NCBI GenBank assembly: GCA_947650285.1
Contig: CANTFL010000138.1
Location: forward strand, 124,001-188,000
DNA length: 64,000 nt
Direction of reading: 5' to 3'
From: Hyaloperonospora brassicae
Lineage: Eukaryota > Oomycota > Peronosporomycetes > Peronosporales > Peronosporaceae
Under the pieces are notes generated by a model, which saw only the letters and a program-made list of their open reading frames with translations, did not search any database and was not told the DNA's origin. A program made the translations under genes and the position numbers. Shown piece by piece: positions 1 to 8,302 of this stretch (the first letter of the stretch is position 1; each line of letters opens with the position of its first letter).

Positions 1-213
1 ATGTATGGTGACGTCTCGTCACCACTCATTGCGCGCGTCTTGCGGCGATTGGTGGGTTGATATCATCATGATATCAACCAATGAACAGACCCTTTTGTCG
101 ACCCTTTAATATCACCACTTTGGTGATATTGTTTTAAAGAATATCCATCTTTATATTCTTTATTGTCACTTTCCTTAAAGTGACAATTTCATGTAACGGG
201 CTGCCCCGTTACA
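1..213 (-). repeat. 3' LTR of Gypsy copy A1 (truncated by window start)
   Basis: Positions 1-213 match 7594-7806 with about two differences and end in the LTR terminus ccccgttaca. The segment is a run of short hairpins: a gatatc-containing stem near 58-88, a caccactttggtg stem, a stem around the stretch ending tttatattc, a tgtcacttt/aaagtgaca stem, and the terminal gtaacggg/ccccgttac stem. Confidence 0.95.
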
Positions 214-230
214 TCACCTCCCCCTAACTG
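214..230 (-). other. Polypurine tract of A1
   Basis: On the minus strand the bases just before the 3' LTR are a purine run reading about AGGGGGAGGTGA. This is the expected place and composition for the plus-strand primer of an LTR retrotransposon. The same tract lies next to the 3' LTRs of A2 and A3. Confidence 0.8.
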
Positions 231-350
231 ATAGTCACCGTGTGACTATCGAAAACATGGAGGCCACCCGTTGGCCACCATTGGGACTGGGAGCACTTGT
301 TGGGTCCGTTCCATTCACTTTCCGCTTGACCTCGCATAGTTAACACGTCT

Positions 351-1952
351 ATGCGAGGTGACTCAAGACCCACACAGCCTGGTGCTGTGCAAGCCTCTGC
401 GGCAGACGCTCCGTCGTCTGCCGCCCCTTCTTCGCCTGCAGCAACAGGTGCTGCAGGTGCACGCGGTATCACACCGCGTGCGCACGATGACCCTGATGTA
501 GAGGTCATCTACTCTGGCGAGTCAGACGTGTCTGACTCGGGCAATGCTCCAGAGGCGTCTCGCTCACCGGCGACGCCTCAGTATTCGCCAAGACCACTGC
601 CGAACGAACGGACTCGTGATTTGCATCACAGTCTGTTCGGCAGTGATGATGATGATGATCAGGGTGGTGAGTTCTATTCTTCACCACCGCCGGCTCGTGC
701 GTCTTCGCAAGAGCGTGATGACGATGGCGCTAGCCGTCGTCAATCTGGGAGCCGTGGTACTGACAAGGGTACCACTGTGAAGCGTAATGAGTTGGATCCG
801 TGGCGTTTGCCTGAACGTCTCATCAATAGCCTGTCTCACGAGACAGGCCAACACCATCGAATACCCTTATTCGATGCAACCGAGCTTCACGGCTTGAGTT
901 CCAGCGCGAAGAACTTTCGCGCTGAAGAAGATTTTTATCTCGATGTCTTTCTTAGACATCGATGGTACAACAGCAACCAAAAGCGTGACAAAACATCGCT
1001 TTTGGCTGCGTGGAACGCGTTCGTCCAAAACGTAAAGAATTTTGGACGAGAAGGGTGGCTCAAGAAACTTGAGGCAACACGCCTCAGGTTCGAACGGCGA
1101 ACGCCAACCGGTGCTAGGTACCGGTTGCATTGTTTATCGAGTGAGGCAGGCATTACTTGCCTCACATGGGGAGACCCTTGTGCGAGTTGTGTTGACAACT
1201 CGCAGCGTGCACATAGGGATGTGTACTCCCTAAATTCGCCCTGGGGAAGGGCACATCTCTCGGAGGAGATGCGTGACGCGATTGCAAACTTGCAATCCGT
1301 CTACAAGCGCCTAGGGCGCGTGTTTACCGATGGGCCACAGGACTCATCGGATGGGTCTCGTCATACTGGTGGACGATACCTTCAACATCCATCAACAGCT
1401 GAGAGCGGGGCTCCCAGCTGTTCCAAGAGGGTGGATACCCCCGCCACTGGACGAGGTAGCTCGTCCTTGATCCTGAATCGTCACGGTGATTCAAGATACG
1501 CTCCACTAGAAAGCGTTGATCACCGTGAGCATCCACCAAAGGATGTGGTGGAGGAGGAAAGACCTCCTCCAGATGATTCTGTTCACCATCTCGACCCTTA
1601 CGAGATGGATCGCGCAATCGATGAATTGCGCGATGACTTGAAGCACGAGCGCGATCGGCGCTACGCTTTGACCGATACCGTGCGGAAGAACCGCAAGGGT
1701 CACGAGGCTGATCGGGCGAGGGATCGCGCCGATTATGCCACGGCGCAGCTTCAGGTCGAGCGGGATGTCCGCTCCCTATTCGGCGAGCTGGCGACAGCTC
1801 GCGGGGAGATATCTCGGTTGAATACCGAGGTATCATATCTGCGCGACCAGACGGATCGTCTGGAGCGCGAACGCAAGAACTTGATGGATGTTCTTGAACG
1901 TGGGGGCTATCTTCATCGGAAGAAGAAGGCTCGTACTGACAGTACGACCTAA
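351..1952 (+). CDS. Antisense protein of Gypsy family A (copy A1, intact, 533 aa)
   Basis: This long open frame runs opposite to gag-pol, between the 3' LTR and the end of pol. Its last 629 bases (1324-1952) lie antisense to the integrase-tail/chromodomain coding region, and the first ~970 bases overlap nothing. The predicted protein has a low-complexity Ser/Pro/Asp-rich N-terminal third with an Asp run near residue 100, and a basic middle region with cysteines at 261, 270, 277 and 280 (C-x8-C-x6-C-x2-C, possible metal binding). A strongly charged heptad-like coiled coil follows at about 417-520, then a Lys/Arg-rich tail. I do not recognise the family. A2 carries the same gene intact (535 aa), A3 a frameshifted version, and Gypsy B an unrelated-looking protein in the same place. 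A promoter in the adjacent 3' LTR firing inward would transcribe it (inference). Start chosen at the first ATG; A2 has an ATG two codons earlier. Confidence 0.75.
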   Translation: MRGDSRPTQPGAVQASAADAPSSAAPSSPAATGAAGARGITPRAHDDPDVEVIYSGESDVSDSGNAPEASRSPATPQYSPRPLPNERTRDLHHSLFGSDDDDDQGGEFYSSPPPARASSQERDDDGASRRQSGSRGTDKGTTVKRNELDPWRLPERLINSLSHETGQHHRIPLFDATELHGLSSSAKNFRAEEDFYLDVFLRHRWYNSNQKRDKTSLLAAWNAFVQNVKNFGREGWLKKLEATRLRFERRTPTGARYRLHCLSSEAGITCLTWGDPCASCVDNSQRAHRDVYSLNSPWGRAHLSEEMRDAIANLQSVYKRLGRVFTDGPQDSSDGSRHTGGRYLQHPSTAESGAPSCSKRVDTPATGRGSSSLILNRHGDSRYAPLESVDHREHPPKDVVEEERPPPDDSVHHLDPYEMDRAIDELRDDLKHERDRRYALTDTVRKNRKGHEADRARDRADYATAQLQVERDVRSLFGELATARGEISRLNTEVSYLRDQTDRLERERKNLMDVLERGGYLHRKKKARTDSTT

Positions 1953-2548
1953 GCCTCCCCACGTAAAACGTAGGATGCGTGCGCATCCTACGTGGCAATT
2001 CGACTGTGTATGCATTGCCCTTGCGATGCAACACTCGAAATGGCTCAATGTATTTCTGCAGTAGTTTGCTACTGCCGACACTAGTGACTGCATGTCCAGG
2101 TAGGTTTACCGCTGACAGTAGTACTAGGTCGTTAACCTTAAATGAAAGAGCATTTGCTCTTCCATTCTTGTCTGCGTTCCGTTTCTGACGGTCCACCGCA
2201 TTTGCTATGGAGTCCTGAACGAAACGGACTACCGCTTCTCGAGTCAGCAGGAAGTTCTCTGCTGACTCTTTGTTTTGTCTGGCAGTGCGCTTCGTGCGCA
2301 CTGCTAAGAGATTGCTCTCTTCTTCAGCGAGGTTGTCTTCTTCCTCGCTGACATAATCGTTGGCGATGCTGAATATACCAGCATCGTCATCATCATCCGA
2401 ATCAATAATAGCGTCTTCGCTATTACTGAGATGATCTTCTTCATCGATGTCGACTTGATCGACGTCGGCATCATACGTGACGACGTTTGCGTCGACACGT
2501 GATGAGCAAGAGCCAAAACGGTTTTTGCTCGAGCGAGTCCCTCCCCCC
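1324..2548 (-). CDS. pol C-terminal part with chromodomain (A1), separated from pol by an indel
   Basis: The frame continues pol after a one-base deficit in the G run at 2543-2548, compared with A3 where the two parts are fused. It encodes the integrase C-terminal region (a basic/acidic linker, then an SH3-like stretch around [16 protein letters not shown]). It ends in a chromodomain in the last ~65 residues, with [16 protein letters not shown] and NSWEP motifs. Chromodomains of this kind direct integration of chromoviruses to particular chromatin. The last 629 bases overlap the antisense gene. It is either a frameshifted pseudogene portion or reached by recoding; A2 has the same length at this site. 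Confidence 0.8.
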
Positions 2549-5500
2549 TTATCCAAGAGTTACACTCTATAAGGGTGGGCACTCGTGGATGGCGTAGGCC
2601 ATTCACGTAAAACGGTGTGTGCTGTGTTGAAGCATGCACCGAATTATTGATGGCGAATTCCACCATGGGTAGGAATTCGCTCCAACTCGGAAACGAGTGG
2701 ACATATCCTCGAAGAATCTCTTCGAGGACACGGTTCGCACGTTCCGTCTGACCATCTGTTTCTGGATGGTCAGAAGTGGACATCTTCGATCGTGTTCCGA
2801 GAGTATGGAACACGGTTTGCCAAAAGTCCGCCGTGAACCGAGGGTCACGGTCGGATACGAGTTCACGGGGTAACCCGTGGAGTCTAAAGACCGTGTCTAG
2901 AAAGACACGAGCACAACCTTGAGCCTTGATTGACTCGGGGACTGCAGCAAGATGGACCATCTTGCTGAATCGGTCTACAAACACAAGAATACCATTATTC
3001 TTGTGAGCGATTTCGGGAAACCCGAAGACGAAGTCCATTGAAACGGACTGCCAGCACTCTGTCGGAACAGGCAGAGGCTGCAATGGCGCACGGGATGAAG
3101 GACTAGGCTTCACCCGTTGACAAACTTCGCAAGCACGTATGTACTTGCGAACAAACTGATACTGGCGGGGCCAGTAAAAGTCACGACTTACCGTGAGGTA
3201 AGTCTTTTCCCTTCCACGATGGCCGCTTGTTGGGGCATCGTGACACTCGTACATGATGCGCAACCGCAAATCATGATGAGCGGGTACGACGACACGAGGC
3301 GTGTCGTCGGCAACGGCTGTATAGTACAGCAATCCGTTGCGTGTACTATACCGATCCGATGAGGATCGGTACAAAGCCGGTAAATCCCTCATGGATTTAC
3401 TGGATGGATTTACCAGATGATCCATCAATCGCAGAAGATCCTTATCTTCCGCGTATGCCTTTCGTACGTCGTCAAGTAAACTTGACGACGGGACACTGAC
3501 TGACAGTGTCGCAACAGTGGGCTTATCCTCACTGTTGGATTGTGCGTCCGGCTCGAAATCGGGCCGGCGCGAAAGAGCATCCGCGACGACATTGAGTCGT
3601 CCCGGTTTATACTCCACGGAGAAGTTATACTCCGCGAAGAAAGACAGCCACCTCGCCATTCTTTGCGAGAGGTGTGGGCTGTTTACGGCCGTGCGTAATG
3701 ACGCATGGTCCGTGTAGACAACAAACGGTCTATCTCCCAAGAGATAGACGCGAAACTTAGCCAGTGCGTATTTCATGGCAAGGAGTTCCTTGTCATGCAC
3801 TGGGTAATTACGCTCAGCTGCTTGCAGCTGAAGCGACTGATAACAGATGACGCGCTCCGCGCCATCTGCATCGAACTGCATTAACGCACAGCCGATTGCG
3901 AAATCGCTGGCGTCACAGACCACATGAAATGGTCTGTCCTGATCTGCAATCGCCAAGATCGGCGATTGCATCAAGCTCCGCTTGATACCTTCAAAGGAAC
4001 GCTGGCACTCAGCGTTCCATGACCACTTGACATTTTTCTTGAGCAAGCAAGAAAGATGAACAGTCATCTCGGCGTAGTTGCGCGAGTACTTGTGCAAGTA
4101 TGCCGCAAGACCAAGGAACTTCCTTAGTCCCTTGACATCGACTGGCACTGGCCAGTCGGTGATCGCCTTGATCTTTTCGGGATCAGGGCGTACGCCGTGT
4201 TTACCCACGATGCACCCAAGAAGTGGTATTTCGCTTGCCGCAAATATGCACTTCTTGAGGTTGGCGTACAACTTATGCTTGCGCATAAGTTGAAGAACCT
4301 GACGAACGTGAGTTCTGAGAACTTCAACGTCCGTCTTTCCGTCCATATCCCGGCTATGGACGAACACATCGTCGAAGTAACTCGGTGCGAAGTCTCGCAC
4401 CGGTCTCAACAGATTTGTTACACATCTGTTGAATGTTGCAGGGGCATTACTCAGCCCCTGTGGCATCACTAGCCACTCCCACAGCATCCCGCTGGGGGTA
4501 CTCACTGCCGTGAACGGGACGTCCCGTTCACGCATCAGGATCTGATAGAATCCATCCATCAGATCCATGGACGAAAAGATGGTACTCTTTGACATACCAT
4601 CTATGATTACGTCCTTCCTCGGTATCGGCGTCTGAGCCGGTACCGTTGCAGCATTCAACTTGTTGAATGCGTGCACTATCCGCCACCCTCCTGTGGCCTT
4701 TCGCACACAGAAGGTCGGAGAGCTGTGAGGGGATGTTGATTCCCTCACATGGCCCGCTGCAAAGCGATCGGCAAAGAACTTGTCGATCGCTATCACTTGT
4801 TCACGAGGCAGTGGCCACTGCTTCATGACACAGTATTTCGAGCCCGGTTTGAGCTCGATCTCGTGTCGAGTGCCTTTGTCCTTAGGAAACTCGCAAGGTA
4901 CGGATTCAGGGAACACATCCCTGAATTCGATCAAATCCTCATACAAAGGATTTGCCTGAAGTGACTCCCAGGATTGGGACGCGTATCGCTCAATCCGAGT
5001 CTTCTCATCGAGGACACTTTCGTCCATCGATGAGCTGCTGAGAACCCGTTCGTTCTCAGCAAATACTGTTGCCGACCGAATGTCGGTCACATACTCGTCC
5101 TCTGTGACGAGTATGCGGATCTGCTTGACTTTGCCACTACGCAGATCACGCAAGAACCGTTTCGGTTCTAGCGTTGGCAACTGAGTTATCTCCGAAGTCA
5201 ACTTCGGAGGCACAATCAGATCAAGCGTATAAGCGCCTACGCTTGATCCGTCATTAACCAAGACGTTCAACGTCTCGGTTTCTTCCTGGGAACTTGCTTC
5301 CACAGGTTGCTGAGGGCCTAATCCCTCAGCAAGCGACTCTTGAGGAATTCCTTCCTCAAGTACGTGGGGACTTATTCCCTCGACGTCTTCCGACTGTGGC
5401 TGTGCAACCACAGTCAGGAACCGATCCTCTACGGTCGACTCTCCAGTCGACCTAGGATTTTCATGTTGCCCCTTGGGGGCAACAGACTTCTTTCTTCTAA

Positions 5501-6167
5501 GATGCTGCCCGCTAGGCATGCATCCATGTCCCGGTCCACTCGACTCATTCGAGTGGTGGACCTTCGGCGCAGCCTGTACTTCTGTACAGCCGCCGGGAGC
5601 TTGCTCCACAGTGTAGTGATCAACTACACTGTGATCCTGTGCAGTCGTGCTAACGACCGTACCGCAAGTGAGGCCATCGCACTCACTCGCAGAGCATCCA
5701 CACGCTTGTGGACGCTCCAAGGTGTTCATCAGATGGCCATCTGATGAACAAGCAGCAGGCATCTTCACGGATCGATGCTGCCAGCTCACTCTTGGCTCGT
5801 ACTTTCTGAGCCAAGGTAATCCCAGGATGACATCAAATTTGTCATCCAGATCTAGTACGATGAAGTCATCATCGTACTGTTCGCCCTCTAACGTGTAGTG
5901 GATTCCAACTACACGTTTCTCAACGGTTATCGATGCGCCTGTTGCAAGGCGCACCGTCATCCTTGTGAGGGGAATGTCGCGCTCAACGAACTTGAGCCTA
6001 CGACCCTCTAGTGACTGGCGACGAACAAAGTTGTTCGACGCCCCACAGTCTACTAGGGCACGAAGCGACAAATCATTTGTCGCTTCCAACTTCAAGGTGA
6101 TGAGCGAAACGTCATCACCAGGTGCAGAGACACACAATGATTGTGTATCTGGAGCAACTTTCGTCAA
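2304..6167 (-). CDS. pol polyprotein: protease, RT, RNase H, integrase (A1, 1287 codons)
   Basis: Retropepsin-like protease has the active-site motif DCGAS at residues 40-44 (Cys where Ser/Thr is usual). Reverse transcriptase has YFDD near 597-600 and [13 protein letters not shown] upstream of it. RNase H has [11 protein letters not shown] around 752. Integrase has an HHCC zinc finger from about 983 and a D1045/D1106/E1142 triad (DD35E spacing, motifs SMDF, VSDRD, DGQTERAN). The frame has no gag of its own: it is open upstream into the gag stop region in the -1 frame, which fits synthesis as a Gag-Pol fusion. The first in-frame start-like codon is TTG, so 6167 is not a real initiation site. 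The frame closes at 2304, past the indel at 2543-2548; the chromodomain lies in the other frame. Confidence 0.92.
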   Translation of the reverse strand: MTKVAPDTQSLCVSAPGDDVSLITLKLEATNDLSLRALVDCGASNNFVRRQSLEGRRLKFVERDIPLTRMTVRLATGASITVEKRVVGIHYTLEGEQYDDDFIVLDLDDKFDVILGLPWLRKYEPRVSWQHRSVKMPAACSSDGHLMNTLERPQACGCSASECDGLTCGTVVSTTAQDHSVVDHYTVEQAPGGCTEVQAAPKVHHSNESSGPGHGCMPSGQHLRRKKSVAPKGQHENPRSTGESTVEDRFLTVVAQPQSEDVEGISPHVLEEGIPQESLAEGLGPQQPVEASSQEETETLNVLVNDGSSVGAYTLDLIVPPKLTSEITQLPTLEPKRFLRDLRSGKVKQIRILVTEDEYVTDIRSATVFAENERVLSSSSMDESVLDEKTRIERYASQSWESLQANPLYEDLIEFRDVFPESVPCEFPKDKGTRHEIELKPGSKYCVMKQWPLPREQVIAIDKFFADRFAAGHVRESTSPHSSPTFCVRKATGGWRIVHAFNKLNAATVPAQTPIPRKDVIIDGMSKSTIFSSMDLMDGFYQILMRERDVPFTAVSTPSGMLWEWLVMPQGLSNAPATFNRCVTNLLRPVRDFAPSYFDDVFVHSRDMDGKTDVEVLRTHVRQVLQLMRKHKLYANLKKCIFAASEIPLLGCIVGKHGVRPDPEKIKAITDWPVPVDVKGLRKFLGLAAYLHKYSRNYAEMTVHLSCLLKKNVKWSWNAECQRSFEGIKRSLMQSPILAIADQDRPFHVVCDASDFAIGCALMQFDADGAERVICYQSLQLQAAERNYPVHDKELLAMKYALAKFRVYLLGDRPFVVYTDHASLRTAVNSPHLSQRMARWLSFFAEYNFSVEYKPGRLNVVADALSRRPDFEPDAQSNSEDKPTVATLSVSVPSSSLLDDVRKAYAEDKDLLRLMDHLVNPSSKSMRDLPALYRSSSDRYSTRNGLLYYTAVADDTPRVVVPAHHDLRLRIMYECHDAPTSGHRGREKTYLTVSRDFYWPRQYQFVRKYIRACEVCQRVKPSPSSRAPLQPLPVPTECWQSVSMDFVFGFPEIAHKNNGILVFVDRFSKMVHLAAVPESIKAQGCARVFLDTVFRLHGLPRELVSDRDPRFTADFWQTVFHTLGTRSKMSTSDHPETDGQTERANRVLEEILRGYVHSFPSWSEFLPMVEFAINNSVHASTQHTPFYVNGLRHPRVPTLIECNSWIRGEGLARAKTVLALAHHVSTQTSSRMMPTSIKSTSMKKIISVIAKTLLLIRMMMTMLVYSASPTIMSARKKTTSLKKRAIS

Positions 6168-6196
6168 GAGATTTGCAAATTCTCTTGAGGTTGCTG

Positions 6197-6239
6197 GATC
6201 AGTAGGGCGCTCCGCCCCTACTGACCCCGACCATTTTTT
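6197..6239 (-). promoter_or_regulatory. Candidate -1 ribosomal frameshift signal at gag-pol junction (A1)
   Basis: The minus strand has the slippery heptamer A_AAA_AAT (6239-6233) in the gag zero frame, a 9-nt spacer, and a hairpin starting CAGTAGGG with arms closing on CCCTACTG. The gag TAG stop (6220-6218) is inside the 5' arm. The pol frame is -1 to gag and is open across the stop. The same signal is present in A2 and A3. Confidence 0.75.
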
Positions 6240-7372
6240 GATGGTCCGTCTCGCTGTTGCGGCTTCGCAACAGCGCTGGACCCACGCCCATTGCCCTTTC
6301 TGGCAAAAGGTCGTCCATTTCGCTCAGTACTGTTTGGTACTGGGCGTGGAGCACTACACTCGTATGCGTAGTGCCCTAACTTCTGACAGCGATTGCACCT
6401 CTGCAATCGCTTGTTGTTTGTAGAGCGAGGTCTCTCGCTCTCAACATATCAGAGGTCCATTGATTCTGGACCTCCGATCTCTTGTCGTCTCGGTGGACGG
6501 TAAGAGTTTGAGCTAGCATGAGCCTGTCTCATGCTAAAGTCTTCCTGTTCCGCGGCTGATATCGCTTCTTCAAGCGTATTCAGCTCAAGGCGGAACAGGT
6601 GGCTCCTGACGGGCCCTTCTGCGAGCCCTTGCATGAACACCGTAATCAACGTGTGTTCATGTACCGGGTTAGCAGTTATACTACTCGCAAGGAGTCGTAT
6701 ATGTTGTGCGTAAGCGTGCACATCACGCTTACCCTGCTTGAGTTTCAGGAGCTCTGAGCGAGCCCTGAACTCAGCACGTGGCGGCTCAAACGTTTGTCTG
6801 AGCCGGGACTTGAAGTCATCTAGCGACCTAAACACATTTGGGTCGCTACTCTCGAGCCCCAGGGACCAAGTTTTGGCACGCCCTGCCAAGTGGGTCTGAG
6901 CAAATGTGAGTTTCATTTGCTCATCTTCGACGCGACGAGCCCTTAGGGCTCTGTCGAGTTCGACAAACCATAGTAACAGGGAGTCCTCCGGGACTCCACT
7001 GTACTTGGAAATGTCGACTTTCATGACTTCGGGACGACGCTCATGCGCCGTCCCGCCCACAGCAGCATGGAATTGCTGCTGTCTCAACAGCTCCGTCTGT
7101 TGAGCACCGAGTTCTCTCAACTGCTCGGCCTGTTGAGAGCCTTGCTGGTGAAGCAAGGCTACTTTCTCCCTCTCGAGAGCAAGTTCATTCTGAATGAACT
7201 TGGCGATAGCGGCATGTTGTTGGTCTCTGTCTAGAGACTCCAACATGGTGCTGACGACGAGTTCGCCTACGGTAGAACTCATTCGTTCTACCGCACCCCA
7301 TTTGATTTCACTCAAATGGGTAAACCCTTCACGCGTGGCGTGAAAGGTGTCTTCTTCATCCAACATGTTCAT
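6218..7372 (-). pseudogene. gag with one nonsense codon (A1)
   Basis: Nucleocapsid/capsid protein gene of 384 codons, matching the intact A3 gag, but with TGA at 6449-6451 where A3 has TGC (Cys after PMDL). The N-terminal part has a Gln/Glu-rich helical segment, then a retrotransposon-gag-type capsid domain (WFVELDRALRAR, WSLGLES, LRQTFEPP, LLKLKQGKRDVHAYAQ). The zinc knuckle CNRCQKLGHYAYEC (CX2CX4HX4C) lies after the stop, so the truncated product lacks it. The start ATG at 7372 sits inside a perfect 10-bp-arm hairpin. Confidence 0.9.
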
Positions 7373-7406
7373 GTTGGATGATGTGGTCCTTGGAAGGACT
7401 ACAAAG

Positions 7407-7416
7407 TGCTACCAGG
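7407..7416 (-). other. Primer-binding site, A1
   Basis: Two bases after the 5' LTR the minus strand reads TGGTAGCACT, starting with the TGG complementary to a tRNA CCA end. Families A and B share the same ten bases. The TGGTAGC core resembles initiator-Met primed elements, but the tRNA is not identified here. Confidence 0.6.
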
Positions 7417-7806
7417 TGTAACGGGGCACACCCTTGAGTAACTTAACGCAAGGATTTGAGTGCCCCGACAGACGTACACGTGGCAAGCGAGGAAGCGTAG
7501 GTAGGGTAAAAGTAGAACCGTTATATTAATAAATTAAGTCTTTAAACTACTGTCTCTTCGTTTGACTTAATTCAATTATACTAATATAACTGCATGTATG
7601 GTGACGTCTCGTCACCACTCATTGCGCGCGTCTTGCGGCGATTGGTGGGTTGATATCATCACGATATCAACCAATGAACAGACCCTTTGGTCGACCCTTT
7701 AATATCACCACTTTGGTGATATTGTTTTAAAGAATATCCATCTTTATATTCTTTATTGTCACTTTCCTTAAAGTGACAATTTCATGTAACGGGCTGCCCC
7801 GTTACA
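7417..7806 (-). repeat. 5' LTR of Gypsy copy A1
   Basis: 390-bp LTR with inverted termini tgtaacgggg / ccccgttaca. Internally it is a series of hairpins, including a large one near the end pairing ggggcac with gtgcccc around an inner stem formed by cgcaagg and its complement (partly degraded here). It carries the 'gcatgtatgg' subtype signature near 7592, shared with the A2 3' LTR but not with A3. Confidence 0.95.
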
Positions 7807-8302
7807 CTGTGCCATCGATGATGCGAGCAAATATACTGTGACATCGGCCATTTCTGCGAGATTGTCGCCATGTCATCATGCCTTGACTAGAGCTGCCGCA
7901 TAACATCGAAACGAGCGCCGAGACCTGTGCTGGGTACGAAACCAAATTGCATCACCTCAACGCTCTGACGTATTGAGCGGGCTGAGTGTACGCGTAACTG
8001 TATGGTCACGCTACCTCGTTTCTGCATGGAGCGCACCCAGACAAGAATACGCGTGATGACGGTCGTTGATTCATGCCTTACATAATCACGCTCTTGCGCC
8101 ACGAGCGCAACGCACAACAAAACGAGATCAGATCAAAAGCGTTTTCGACCGACGCGGCGCATCAGCTGCGCTGGTACAATGTACCCGCGTCGGTACGTTC
8201 CACGCGCGCAGACGTATCCAACGCCCAGACACAGCCGGCGCGTCTCGTCCGCCGCCGCCTGTTCATACGAACCGCAAGTGAAGCGAACCCACTCGCGCCA
8301 CT
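7807..8302. other. Intergenic region between A1 and the A9-domain gene
   Basis: No repeat or gene is recognised. GC rises towards 8300. It presumably holds the promoter of the downstream plus-strand gene; I could not identify an oomycete initiator element with confidence. Confidence 0.5.

Larger units (their letters stand above)
1..7806 (-). mobile_element. Ty3/Gypsy chromovirus-type LTR retrotransposon, family A copy A1
   Basis: Read on the minus strand, the element runs 5' LTR (7417-7806), primer site, gag, pol (protease, reverse transcriptase, RNase H, integrase), chromodomain, polypurine tract and 3' LTR (1-213, cut by the window edge). An extra open frame lies on the opposite strand at the 3' end. 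The domain order protease-RT-RNase H-integrase is that of Ty3/Gypsy, and the C-terminal chromodomain is that of chromoviruses. The visible 213 bp of the left LTR differ from the right LTR at only about two positions, so insertion was fairly recent. It cannot be fully autonomous as written: gag has one nonsense codon and the pol-chromodomain frame is broken by an indel. The right flank begins ctgtg; the matching target duplication lies outside the window. Confidence 0.95.

Noticed and set aside
2142..2351. Hairpins followed by T runs as intrinsic terminators
   Set aside because: The DNA is eukaryotic, and the hairpins form a continuous chain through coding sequence without consistent T tracts.
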